A stretch of DNA of 64,000 nucleotides from contig NC_084819.1 in assembly GCF_963583255.1 (NCBI RefSeq), positions 1,371,501 through 1,435,500 on the forward strand. The letters are read 5' to 3'. This stretch comes from Pyrus communis (taxonomy: Eukaryota; Streptophyta; Magnoliopsida; Rosales; Rosaceae). Positions 35,538 to 47,078 of the stretch are shown here, one piece after another; positions within the stretch are counted from its first letter, which is position 1, and every line of letters begins with the position of its first letter. The notes below the pieces were generated by a model. It saw only the letters and a list, made by a program, of their open reading frames with translations. It searched no databases and was not told the origin of the DNA. The translations under genes were made by a program, and so were the position numbers.

Positions 35538-36978
35538 TGAAAGGGATTTTACCACCTGCCAAAGTAGGGATAAAAACAGACAAAATACTTGCAAGAGAAC
35601 AAGGTAGTTGTAGTATAAACGGCTTAAGCAAGGTCGTTTCCGCAGGAATTGAATAAATAATTTATGTAAATACCAAATCTTAATTAATTATTTAAAAACA
35701 AAGATTGAAAAAAGTTGATTTTATAACCTAGAATATTAAAAATGAATTTTAAATTAAAACAAATAAATAACTTGACAAAGTAAAGAAAACAAAAGAAAAT
35801 AGTTTTGAAACCAAATTGTAAAAACCTAGGGTTCCGCTGTCCCCTTAACAATCCTATGTAGATTTGCTAATTACTTATGAATTACCCTTGCAACTTTGAA
35901 GGTTAGGTTTTCCTTATGCATATTCTACTTGTGGCATTCAAGCTAGAACGTATATCAAACATGCAATCCGTCTGTGGCATTCAGATCAAAGATAAACATG
36001 CATGACTCATTACGCTTTGGGAAAACCCTTTGAAAAACCATGTAAGCCCTAAGACGTGGCATTCGACCTAGGTGAATTACAACTATCAATCACAAGAAGC
36101 AATACTCAATTCCCTGATGGCATTCCGACCGAATTGCATCCGATTACTTATCTAAACATCCTAATGGTAGCTAAGCATTAAGATATATGGACAGTTTAAA
36201 GCACAGTGATTAATAATTCAAAGCATGCATGCATAATATCATAAACAATTAAATAAAAACTGCGTATTCATGCTAAGGCTCAAGGCATCGCCCTAGCAAA
36301 CGAAAATTAGCTACGAACAATCATAAAACAAAATATTATTAAAAACATGGATAGAAAACACCTTGAAAATAAACTTGAATCGTCAAAATCAATTCTCCAA
36401 ATAGTGCGTGCGTTCTCCTCCAATGTTGCGTAAAAAACCCTAATGGCTAACAAGCCTTATTTATACTACTCTAATTAAAATCCTCCTAGTAAAAAGTCTT
36501 AGAATAAAACGAGGAAACCTAATAACTTGGTAAATTCGTCCAAAAATCTGCACAGCCACGTTTTGGACCTAAATCAGCTCCAAACTAGCCCAAAATAGTT
36601 GAGTTTAAAGCTTGAACTATTTTGAACACTTCTCCAGAAGGTAACGAACCCATCTGAGGTCATCTTGGGCTCCAAAAACCTCAGTTTAAGCCCAGAAACG
36701 TCACTTTTCAGCAACGCGTACTGCTTCATTATTTTATCACTAGAAAATAACCACTAGGTAGAAAAATCCCAAATTTTGACATAGAGATGGCAAGAGACAC
36801 ATGAACATCCTCCAATTTGAATCACTCCAAAATTCGTCCATTTGATCACGTTCCGCTCCAGAACAAGTCGAATGTCCTATGTTGAAAATATAAAGCAAAG
36901 TATCAAAATTCTACCAAAATAATCAATAAACTAATATTAAGAATAGGGTAAAATATATAATATAATATTAACTCATCA
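35538..36978 (-). repeat. 3' LTR of element C
   Basis: 1441 bp, TGAAAGGG..ACTCATCA on plus. It is followed by a purine-tract complement (ATACCCCCAAACTTAG, 36980-36995). It retains about 600 bases that the other LTR of C has lost. Confidence 0.85.
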
Positions 36979-37309
36979 AAATACCCCCAAACTTAGCTTT
37001 TTGCTTGTCCTCAAGCAAAACAAAACTCAAAAACAAAAATAAAAACTAACAAACTAGAAACTTAACTAAAACTAAACTAAGACAAAATTTTCATCTTCAA
37101 GTTGCAATCCATGGAAAACGTTAAAAATCAGAACATCTTTTTAAAAGTTCCGACGAATCCCACCGCAGAGTCTAAGCCATTTAGAATCAATTAGAAAAGA
37201 ATTCATGAACTTCCTTTGGTGTAAAGTGAACCAATATAACTAAGGAGACTTGACGAAACCCCTACCTTTCGTCCTATTTATTTAACACTTCACACACATA
37301 ATAACTTGA

Positions 37310-37328
37310 TATATATATATATATATAA
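37310..37328. repeat. AT microsatellite
   Basis: About nine TA units in the non-coding interior of element C, followed by a T-rich stretch. Confidence 0.85.
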
Positions 37329-37986
37329 ATATTTTTTTTTTCATTTTTTTTTCTTCTAGTAATAGTGGTGGTTGTGCAATGTCAATTCCCTTAAACTTTC
37401 GATCCAGCCAATGCAACGAGCTTTAGGTCAATGACTCCCAAACCATAAATTCATCATGTCTTATTCTCTGTGCTGCTTGGATCCCCACCCCCAAACTTCA
37501 ATGTAATTATATTTTGAAAGAAGTGTGAGAGAGTGAAAGAGTGAAAGGGGTCCATTATCATAGAGGTCTTCTTAACATCCCCACTGTGAGTATCCCTGAA
37601 CCTCATCCTGTGCTCCTTCTGTATCCTGTGCTTGCATTTGTGTTGAATTTGACTCCCATGAATATTCTTAATTTCTTATGAATGTGATGATGAATTTTGT
37701 TGTGATGAATGGATGGTTGAATGCATACTGAGATGAATGGATGGTTGAATGCATGTATGGATCCATAGAGTAGTTGAGATTAGATCGAATCAGTACTGAA
37801 TGCAGCTTGCAATCACAAATAAAAAACCTAATTAGATAAGTAAAGAAAAATAACAAGAATTAAAAATTGCAATTTTTTTTTTCAATTTTCTGATTTTTAA
37901 TATTTTTTTTATTTTTTTATTTTTGTAATTAGGAATAAAAACTGGAAAATAAAATAAACGAAATAAAAAGACAAGAGTTAGAAAAA

Positions 37987-38035
37987 TTGGGTTGCCTCCC
38001 AATTAGCGCTTTAGTTAACGTCTATAGCTAGACGG
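37987..38035 (-). other. conserved GACGTTAA..GGGAGGCAACCC motif, copy in C
   Basis: On the element strand GACGTTAACTAAAGCGCTA then ATTGGGAGGCAACCCAA. The last part can form a TTGGG/CCCAA stem with an AGGCAA loop. The same block occurs in A and B just after pol or its remnant. Confidence 0.75.
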
Positions 38036-38051
38036 AGTGGAATGTTGATGA

Positions 38052-38387
38052 TCATGTCACTTGTTCTTGTAGAGTCAACCAATCTTTAACAGCATCATCG
38101 GGCAATAGTAGGTAAAGATTGACTTGAATTGTGCATTTGAATTCATTGGTTGAATCTTTCTTGTCCACCCTTTTGTGTGAATTAGTCTTTGAAACCAAAT
38201 AAAGTCCCTTCCAGCGAGGCTTGTGTCTCCCTTGAACTGACTTCAATCTAGTATTTAACACCCACAATTTATGTACTGGCCGAATTTCTTGACAAAGAAT
38301 TTGGCTGTCACGAAGCTTTATCTTTTTTTTCCTTGTAAATTCTAGGCTTCTTGTAGGACTCCATATGAATTTCCTCAAGTGTGATCG
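38052..38387 (-). pseudogene. end of pol of element C (integrase C-terminal remnant)
   Basis: One frame gives LEEIHMESYKKPRIYKEKK and, after a shift at an A-run, a second gives KIKLRDSQILCQEI..LWVLNTRLKSVQGRHKPRWKGLYLVSK. The order matches the segment [38 protein letters not shown] of the intact Athila pol in B. It ends at a TGA (38052). Everything between this and the gag remnant at 58917 is missing from C. Confidence 0.7.
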
Positions 38388-38392
38388 GTTGT

Positions 38393-40958
38393 TGATAGGA
38401 GCATATTCATGCGACTTAAATGGCTTGTTCTCGTGCATTTACGTTATGTTTCTTTAGTTATTTTAGTACTTTAAGCTATTTTCGTGTGTTTATAGGTCCA
38501 AAGGGCTAAAGGAGCAAAAAGATGCATTTTGGAGACTTTTGGAGCACTTTTGGGCTAAGGACGGATAGCTTATGCTTGAAGCCAAAGTGTTGGACGAAAT
38601 TGAAGACCTAATTGGAGCCAAAGTGTTGGAACCTTGTTCTCTTTAGTTTTAGGACATTTAAACCTTTCCTAATCCCAATCATGCCATGCATAACACACAT
38701 CCATTCTAACACATTGTCATTGCACATGCATTTCCTTCATTAGTTAACCCACATGCACTTATCACTTATCATCACCACATATCATATCACTTAATCACTT
38801 ATCACCTATCATCACCACTTAACCACTTATCATATCATAACCACATATCATATCACTTATCACTTATCACTTAACATATCATCCACCTACTTCACCTACA
38901 ACATCCACTTCACCTACAACATCCACCTACTTCACCTACAACATCCACTTCACCTACAACATCCACCTACTTCACCTACAAATGACATAGCCATATGTTC
39001 CCTCCACTACTCCTATAAATACCCTTGCATTCATTCATTCATGCACATCTCATTTTCATTCACATCTCACACACAACACTTCCATTCCATTGTACATACC
39101 ACAACACATCCAATCTTCCCTTTGCCGTGAGTCTCCCCTATAATCCAAACACCATTTTTCCATTTCCCTATTAATCCAAACACCACTCCCCAAACCATTC
39201 ACACCATCAAACTATCCTTAGACCTTGTGCTACAACAACGAGGAAGAGAAGAGTGCCTAAACGTTCATACAATTCAAGTTTGAGTTGTTGGAATGTTTAG
39301 GTGTTTCTTTGATTTCAATGTTTAAATTCAATTCTCTTTGTTTGTACGTATGAGGAATGGAAGAGAAGAGTGCCTAAACGTTCATACAATTCAAGTTTGA
39401 GTTGTTGGAATGTTTAGGTATTTCTTTGATTTCAAAGTTATAATAAACTAAACCCCCTTTAGCTAGGGGGTGATTCGAAATATATGTTTATGCTTGCATT
39501 TTGATTTGATTAATTCTAATTGCGTTTCATAAGTTGTGGTTCAATTTGTTTAACCGTTTGATTGATAACTTATTTATGAATGTTTATTAAGAATGCGCGC
39601 TTAATTTTCATGCATCAATATGACGCTAGAATATAAGTGAGTTTCACCTAATAGTTACAAACTTATATTCACAAGTAGTGGAGGTTGCTTATAAACAATC
39701 GCGTTAAATAAATTCTTGGCATAAGTTTCATGCGTATTCCATAGTAACGAATGCCTCGTCAACACTTAAAGTTTTCATGATGCTTAATGATCTTTGATTG
39801 TATCTTTATTGTGCTTTTCACGTAAAGGACTTTTGGAGAATGTTGTGAATTGCGTTGCGCTAACCCATCCAATTCATTAACTTAAGGAAAACTTGACGGT
39901 TAATTTAAGCGGACCTAATTGACCCGGGGCGTTGAGAATTAATGATTTGTTGAAATGCAATTGGAAATCGTTTTATTATGCAAGTATAACATATGTGGAG
40001 ATGAACCCCGTAGCTAACTTTCCATCCATTTGTTCTTTCTTTTCTTGTTTCTGTTTTCATGTTTAATTTAACTTGTTATTCAATTATGTTAAACATGTGA
40101 AACTAATTTCTTTTTAGTTAGAGGCGAATTTGAAGCCATGGACATATGTTGGTTATGATTTGATTTACTCCAGTTATGAATTCATGAACTTTAGATGTGG
40201 GTTACTTTTCTGTTTTGATTAAGAACTTGTTTATGTATGTGGGTTGAGGGTCGACACTTAATTTGCATGCCTAAGACTTGATGCTAGGATATAAGGGAAT
40301 TTCACCTAATCGTTATGAACTTATATTCATGAGTAGTAAAAATCGCTAGTCACGATTGTGTTTAGTAAACCCTAGGCTGGATTAACATGCGTATTTCATA
40401 GTTATGAATGCCTAGTCAATGTTTATGATTTCCGTTGAACTTAATGATCTTTGTTGAATGTCTCTATCATGCGTATTCCATGTGAGAGACTTTGATTAGG
40501 AATAATTTGGTTGTAATGCGTATCCCATTCAATCCAATGAATCTAGGGAAATCTGACGGTTAATTTAAGCGGACCTAATTAACTTGGAGCATTGTCATTC
40601 ATCGTTTGTTGAAGTCATAACTGGGAGTCAAATTATATGCTTATGTTCATGTGTGGATAAGGAACCCTCTAACTAGTTTTTTTTTCTTCATTCTATTCCA
40701 TCAATTTCGTTTGTACAATCTGTTTTGTTTCCAAGTTTCTATTTTAGTTTAATTTCGTCCAAAACCAATCCCCCATTTATTTTAAAGTGTTAGATTAGTT
40801 AGAAATACATTTATTTTGTGTTTTTACGTTTTTTTTGAGTCAAATCCAAGTGATTAACAATCCCTCCTAATCCCCGGTCCAGAACGATCCCTACTTATAC
40901 ATATACTACAATTTGACGAAAAGAGGGTTTAATTTGTGTGCGTATAAATCACGCATCA
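38393..40958 (+). repeat. 5' LTR of element A
   Basis: Reading it against 56347-58911 I find one T deletion (near 38475) and one T/C change (near 39303) in 2.57 kb. TATA-like TATAAATACCC lies near 39006. U5 holds the block CAAATCCAAGTGATTAACAA..CCCCGGTCCAGAACGATCCC shared with E and B. Confidence 0.95.
38755..38985. repeat. CACTTATCA / CATCCACCTACTTCACCTACAA minisatellites in LTR A
   Basis: Short units CACTTATCAT(C)ACCA repeat at 38755-38880. ACATCCACTTCACCTACA / ACATCCACCTACTTCACCTACA units alternate at 38880-38985. Both recur in the 3' LTR at 56710-56935. Confidence 0.9.
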
Positions 40959-40963
40959 AATTT

Positions 40964-40982
40964 TGGCGCCGTTGCCGGGGAT
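40964..40982 (+). other. primer-binding site of element A (tRNA-Asp type)
   Basis: TGGCGCCGTTGCCGGGGAT, five bases after the 5' LTR, is exactly complementary to the 3' end of plant tRNA-Asp as I know it. It is the usual primer of Athila elements. Confidence 0.9.
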
Positions 40983-41077
40983 TAGAAAATTTGCTAATCC
41001 CTTGGATTGTTTTATTTTCGTTTGTTTTTATTCTAGATTCTTAATCTTGTTTTGTTTCTTGTTTTAGGTACTAGTTC

Positions 41078-41200
41078 ATGACTCGGAGTTCTCATCCGAT
41101 TCGTGAACATATCCTGGAGTGATTGGGTTCTTCGTCTAGCTGCAAGACGTAAAAGAAAGCGCTACTTGGGAGGCAACCCAATGCACTGAATAAAACAAAG
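41078..41200 (+). pseudogene. gag start of element A fused to the post-pol motif
   Basis: ATG at 41078 opens MTRSSHPIREHILE, matching the gag start of B ([14 protein letters not shown]), then hits TGA. After about 20 bases it runs into AGCTGCAAGACGTAAAAGAAAG..CTTGGGAGGCAACCCA, which in B lies after pol. The whole gag-pol body has been excised between these points. Confidence 0.8.
41138..41181 (+). other. conserved GACGT(T)AA..GGGAGGCAACCC motif, copy in A
   Basis: AAGACGTAAAAGAAAGCGCT followed by ACTTGGGAGGCAACCCAA, with the same potential TTGGG/CCCAA stem as in B and C. It is kept although all coding sequence around it is gone. Confidence 0.8.
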
Positions 41201-41210
41201 CATGTTCATA

Positions 41211-41297
41211 AAAAAAAAAAAAAAAAAAAAAAAGAAATAAAAAAAAAAAAAAAAAGAAAGAAATTAAAAAAAAAAAAAAAAAAAAAGAAAAAAAAGA
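41211..41297. repeat. A-rich tract
   Basis: Three long A runs broken by single G/AAAT interruptions. It could be a polyadenylated-insert scar or simple-repeat growth. It is a likely spot for sequencing slippage. Confidence 0.9.
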
Positions 41298-41323
41298 TAC
41301 TAAACATGGAGAAAGGTGGAGCT

Positions 41324-41584
41324 TCACAAAGGTTGTTTACGTGAAGCCCCACTACGAGGCGCAGAAGCGGAAGGCATAGAAGCAGAAGGCATAGAAGCGG
41401 GAGGCATCGAAGCGGGAGGCATCGGAGCGGAAGCCATCGGAGCGGAAGGCATCGGAGCTAGAGCATTCCAGGCCTCAATACTTGGCCAAGCGCTCGATGA
41501 TCCAGGAAAAAGGTGCCTCTGGAGGAAAGACGAAAACCTTTGACGGTCACTTTGAATCCGACCTTCAGACTCTTGCAGCTCATC
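41324..41584 (-). pseudogene. 3' part of the antisense ORF of element A
   Basis: Runs opposite to A's LTRs: DELQESEGRIQSDRQRFSSF, then LQRHLFPGSSSAWP, then a five-residue repeat run (SAPMP/PASMP) from a 15-base minisatellite at 41360-41455, ending ASRKQPL and a stop at 41324. The upstream part is at 52948-53254, separated by nested element B. About 50 codons between the parts seem lost at the B junction; that estimate comes from memory of related ORFs. Confidence 0.55.
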
Positions 41585-41881
41585 AAAACAAGAATCGAAG
41601 TACACCTAAAAATTCCAACAACTCAATCTTGAATTGTATGAACGTTTAGGCCTCTTCTCCTCTAGTTGCTGCGGCACAAGGGGTTTTGGTGAGTTTTGGG
41701 GGTTATGGATGATGTAGAAGGATGTGTTTAGGGTAGGGATGGATGTAGGGGAAGGTAAGGAGTGTTTTTGGGCAGAAAATATGAAGAATGGTGAAGTATG
41801 GTAGTGCTAGAGAGAGGGGAGGAATTTCTGGCGTGAATGAATGTGTATGAGAGATGGTTTTCTGAAAATGGAAGAGTGTGT
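41585..41881. repeat. 297-bp direct copy of B LTR segment 44004-44300
   Basis: Sequence from AAAACAAGAATCGAAG to GGAAGAGTGTGT matches 44004-44300 at a constant offset of 2419 with no mismatch that I could find. It joins directly to the inverted arm. Confidence 0.92.
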
Positions 41882-43991
41882 TATTACTCTCTGAGTTTGT
41901 TGTAATCATGAGTGGCTAAACCCCTAATTAGTTAGGGGAAAGTTTGAAGCCATGGATATGTTTGAAATATGAATTGATTTCTTCCAATTGTGATTTGTTA
42001 ATTTGTGATTGCAATTCAATTATCATGTTTATTAAAGACTTGTTTTTGTATGTTGATTAGGGATGCATACTTAGTCTTCATGCTTAAACTCGATGCTAGT
42101 TTATAAATGAGTTTCACCTAATCGTCACAAGTTTATAAACATGAGTAGTGAAGGTTGCTAGTCACAACCGCGTTAATTGAATTCTTGGCAAAAGTATCAT
42201 GCATTCATAGTTACAATTGCCTCGTCAACACTTATAATTTTCATAGAGCATAATGATCTCTCATTGTATCTCTTCTATGCATTCATGTTGAGAACCATTG
42301 GAGAATGATTTGAATTGTCGCATGCATCATCCAATTCAATAACTTAAGGAAAATTCGAGAGTTAATTAGTGCATCACGGTTAACTTGGGGTGTTGAGCAT
42401 CATAGTTAATGAAAAACAATTGGAGAATCGATTCATATATAAATGTGTCATGTGTGGAGAATGGACCTCTAACTAATCCATCCATCATCTTGTTTCTCAA
42501 ATCCGTTTATACAATCTGCCTAGTTTATTAACTTGTTTTATTTAATTTAATTTCGTCAAAACCTTAATCCCCCTTTACTTTAGTGTCCAACTTAGTTAGA
42601 AAGTGTCTTAGTTTGTGTTTTTAAGTGTTTTGATTCAATTTGTTACACAAATTCGTCCAAATTCACCAAAGTGTCCAAAACTGCCCAGAAAGTGTTTTTA
42701 AGGCAGTTTTGAGTGTTTTGGGTGATGTTTGAGTCTTTTGGTTTGTTTTAGTGTTTTAAAGTTTAGTTTTGCATTCTTTGAGTCTAGTAAGTGTTTTATA
42801 TTGTGTTCTTACGTTTTTGAGTCAATTTCACATTGATTAGCATCCCTAGTTAATCCCCGGTCTAGAACGATCCCTATTTGCTCATTTACTACAATTGTCA
42901 TCCATAGGGTTTAATTTGTGTGTTTAACTATTTTCGCATCAAATTTTGGCACAAATTAAACCCTATGGATGACAATTGTAGTAAATGAGCAAATAGGGAT
43001 CGTTCTAGACCGGGGATTAACTAGGGATGCTAATCAATGTGAAATTGACTCAAAAACGTAAGAACACAATATAAAACACTTACTAGACTCAAAGAATGCA
43101 AAACTAAACTTTAAAACACTAAAACAAACCAAAAGACTCAAACATCACCCAAAACACTCAAAACTGCCTTAAAAACACTTTCTGGGCAGTTTTGGACACT
43201 TTGGTGAATTTGGACGAATTTGTGTAACAAATTGAATCAAAACACTTAAAAACACAAACTAAGACACTTTCTAACTAAGTTGGACACTAAAGTAAAGGGG
43301 GATTAAGGTTTTGACGAAATTAAATTAAATAAAACAAGTTAATAAACTAGGCAGATTGTATAAACGGATTTGAGAAACAAGATGATGGATGGATTAGTTA
43401 GAGGTCCATTCTCCACACATGACACATTTATATATGAATCGATTCTCCAATTGTTTTTCATTAACTATGATGCTCAACACCCCAAGTTAACCGTGATGCA
43501 CTAATTAACTCTCGAATTTTCCTTAAGTTATTGAATTGGATGATGCATGCGACAATTCAAATCATTCTCCAATGGTTCTCAACATGAATGCATAGAAGAG
43601 ATACAATGAGAGATCATTATGCTCTATGAAAATTATAAGTGTTGACGAGGCAATTGTAACTATGAATGCATGATACTTTTGCCAAGAATTCAATTAACGC
43701 GGTTGTGACTAGCAACCTTCACTACTCATGTTTATAAACTTGTGACGATTAGGTGAAACTCATTTATAAACTAGCATCGAGTTTAAGCATGAAGACTAAG
43801 TATGCATCCCTAATCAACATACAAAAACAAGTCTTTAATAAACATGATAATTGAATTGCAATCACAAATTAACAAATCACAATTGGAAGAAATCAATTCA
43901 TATTTCAAACATATCCATGGCTTCAAACTTTCCCCTAACTAATTAGGGGTTTAGCCACTCATGATTACAACAAACTCAGAGAGTAATAACA
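41879..43991. repeat. 1041-bp inverted repeat (palindrome) with 31-base loop
   Basis: Arms 41879-42919 and 42951-43991 have equal length, and every stretch I compared is an exact reverse complement. The loop (42920-42950) reads through the true LTR end CGCATCA into AATTTTGGC, the first bases of the primer-site region. The left arm is therefore a copy of the LTR-plus-primer junction turned round and fused to LTR base 24 or so. Confidence 0.93.
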
Positions 43992-45176
43992 AAGTAAACA
44001 TTGAAAACAAGAATCGAAGTACACCTAAAAATTCCAACAACTCAATCTTGAATTGTATGAACGTTTAGGCCTCTTCTCCTCTAGTTGCTGCGGCACAAGG
44101 GGTTTTGGTGAGTTTTGGGGGTTATGGATGATGTAGAAGGATGTGTTTAGGGTAGGGATGGATGTAGGGGAAGGTAAGGAGTGTTTTTGGGCAGAAAATA
44201 TGAAGAATGGTGAAGTATGGTAGTGCTAGAGAGAGGGGAGGAATTTCTGGCGTGAATGAATGTGTATGAGAGATGGTTTTCTGAAAATGGAAGAGTGTGT
44301 GTTTTGTGGCTGCAATGCATGCTTATTTATAGGTGAAATGGGGGGAACATGATGACTAGGAATTAGGTGGAAAGCTGAAATGGTGATGGGAGATGCATGT
44401 GGCAGAAATGCATGTGATTAAAGGGTGGGAATGCATGTGTTTTGACAGAAAACAAAAGGGAATGCTGGAAATCTGGAATGGGAACCCACGGCATGGTTGT
44501 TTTCTGGTGGTGAATGGGTTTATGTTTGAATGGTGCATGTGGGTTGATTATTTAAAGGGAGTGCATGTGGAATAAAGGTTGGAATGAACATGAAATGCAC
44601 GGTTTTGAGAGATGATTATGGATGCATGTTTTGAATGATTATGGGTGTATGTGGGTGGAAATGCATGTGGGAATGCATTTTCTGAATGAATGAAGGCAGG
44701 TTATGTGGAAGGGCTTGAACAAAGGTAGAAGCATGGCACAAAGGTGAATGGGTGATGTGTGAATGTGGTTGAATGATTAAAGTGTAAATGATTAATGAAT
44801 GGTTCTTTGTTGATGGTGGAAATCTGAAATGATGAAGTGGAATGTGCATGTGGCTGCAATGATGGTGTTTTGCACGGCAATGATGGAGAAAGAATGTGTG
44901 GATGTATGGTTGTGTTGGTGATGAATGTGAACTCTTTGTTCTTCATTTTCATTCCTTTGGTCTTCAATTTCGTCCATCTACTTGGCTTTAAGCATATGCA
45001 ATCCATTCCAATCTCTAATTTGCTCAAAAAGGCTCCGAAAGGCATCCTTTTGCATCCTTAGCCATATGAACCTATAAACACACGAAAATGACTTTAAACA
45101 CTAAATTAAGTAAGAAAACACAACATAAATGCATAAGAACTAGCTAACTAAGGCGCATAAATATGCTTCTATCAAA
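42951..45176 (-). repeat. 3' LTR of element B (lacks its last ~24 bases)
   Basis: In sense it starts TGATAGAAGCATATTTATGC and is read to ..GGGTTTAATTTGT, where it meets the inverted copy instead of finishing ..TTCGCATCA. The interior contains many GCATGTGG/GAATGCATG motifs. Confidence 0.88.
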
Positions 45177-45192
45177 TTCCCCCACACTTAGC
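45177..45192 (-). other. polypurine tract of element B
   Basis: On the element strand TAAGTGTGGGGGAATT abuts the 3' LTR. The homologous tract of A is TAAGTGTGGGGGTATT at 56331-56346. Confidence 0.85.
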
Positions 45193-47078
45193 TTTTGCTA
45201 GTCCTCGAGCAAAACAAAGAAACAAAACATAACCTAAACCTTCCAACGTTCACCTCAGGGATTTCCAATGGTACATGACAAGTTAAAAATCATCATCCCC
45301 ACAGATTTGAGTCATCTTTACAATTGAAAACATACTTAATCATAGTCACCACTTACTAGTTCACAATTAATCGATTAAAAGAATGTTTTGAATGTAGTAA
45401 CATGCCTTAGAGAATTTGCTCAATCCTTACAAGATATGCACTCAATTTTCACTCAGATTTTCTAACTACACACCCTATACTAGTTATATGTGAGAAGATT
45501 GATGTAAATATGAAAACGAATGGTCACATATACGTATAACAAAGAACGCAATTTATGGAGTTAATAAGCATGTTTAGAAATGATCTCATGAATGGAATGC
45601 TACTACTTAGATGCGAGAACTGATGACCATATGCTCATACCAAATTCAAACTCCACAAATTGAAACACATAACACTCAAGAATGAAGTCAAGGGTTGTAA
45701 CGGGGCTTGGGGTAGTGGTTAACAAAGAAAAGATAAGGAGAACAAGCGTTCTTCAAGTAATAGTAAGCAAAGTAGTGTACTTAAGACTTAGAATTCATTT
45801 AGATTGCAGAAATTAACTTTAAAACACAAGGGGAAGACTTAGACAACTCCTTAGGGCCGAATTCATTGTTTTGGACCCTTACTTCAACAAACAATACTTT
45901 GGAATTCTTTTTCACAACTTTTCAACTCTTTTTCATACTTTTCACGCCTTTTTTTTTTTTTCTTTTTCTTTTCTTTCATGCCGTGCCTATGGCACACAAA
46001 TTCTCACACAAGAACACTTCCCCCACACTTGTTTTCTGCCAACATAAATCGAAAGAAATTCAATTTGAATCATGCTTTACTAAGCTTTAAGAACAAGGGT
46101 GTGGATGGTCCTAATCTAGGCTAGGTGAGGATAATGTGGGTTAACTTAAACATAAAATGACATGGGATACACGACAATATGGCTAAGGTGGTGGTCACTA
46201 CACAACTTCATCTTGAATCTGTGTTATGCAAATCAATAACATGCTTTGAATGAAATGGGCATGAGTTCTAGCATTTGGAACTAAATGATGAAACGCCTCT
46301 AAGTAGTAACCAAGCAAAGAATAATGAGATCATGCAACGACTTAGAAAACAAAAATGCACAGATTCTAACTCTCCAAATAAACGTTTAGGCTCAAGTCTC
46401 ACAAGGTTGTAGCGTTAATTTGAGTTCCTTCCTTCAAGCATGTTACAAAAACTGATTTTTTATTTTTTATTTTTTTATGATTGCATGTGAAGTCATAAGT
46501 TATAACCACAACCAAGCATACACAAAGAGTAAATCAAACTTTCATCCATGTTAATCACTCTCTTTAACAGCCATGTAATTACAAACCGAATCCTCATCAT
46601 TGTGTTGGAAGGTACCCTAAAACAAAAACAAACACACAAAAACACTTTGAAAACAACTCTTTTTGGGTTTTTAAAACAAATTTTTCAAATTTTTATGTGA
46701 TTTTCGGATTTTTACTTCAAAACACACTAAAACACACCAAAACTGCTTAAAAACACTTAAAAACAGCAAGGAACAAGTCTATAAGTAAAGGGTGATAAAA
46801 TCCCATGAATTTGCATCAAAAACACTTAGTTACCCCCCCACACTTAAATCAAACATTGTCCTCAATGTTTCAAGCATAAAATCACACAAAACACAAAGAA
46901 ACACACAAACAGCAAGTAAAATAACTAAATAGGCAGATTCGAAATAAACAACAAAGTGAAGGGTTTAGGAACGCAAATCTGGAATTGGAGTGATTCCTTG
47001 AGCTTCCTTTGTTGAATTGCATGGGTTGCCTCCCAAGTAGCGCTTTCTTTAACGTCTTGCAGCCGGACGAAGACACGT
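45193..47078 (-). other. long non-coding 3' region of element B
   Basis: About 1.9 kb between pol and the purine tract, without a supported ORF, as is usual for Athila elements. It corresponds in inverse orientation to 54540-56330 of element A. Shared phrases include TTGCTCGAGGACTAGCAAAAGC near the end and a GGACAATGTTTGATTTAAGTGTGGGGG second purine tract (minus, near 46830-46865). The conserved hairpin-like motif is at 47022-47066. Confidence 0.75.
47022..47066 (-). other. conserved GACGTTAA..GGGAGGCAACCC motif, copy in B
   Basis: In sense CTGCAAGACGTTAAAGAAAG, then CGCTACTTGGGAGGCAACCC, just after the pol stop. This is the intact-element context of the motif also found in A and C. Confidence 0.85.

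Noticed and set aside
40964..40982. tRNA gene at the tRNA-Asp match
   Set aside because: Only the 3' terminal stretch is present, adjacent to an LTR; it is a primer-binding site. No full tRNA fold was found here or at the other primer sites.
41211..41297. Poly-A tail of a LINE or processed pseudogene
   Set aside because: No upstream LINE or cDNA-like sequence and no flanking duplication; treated as simple A-rich sequence.
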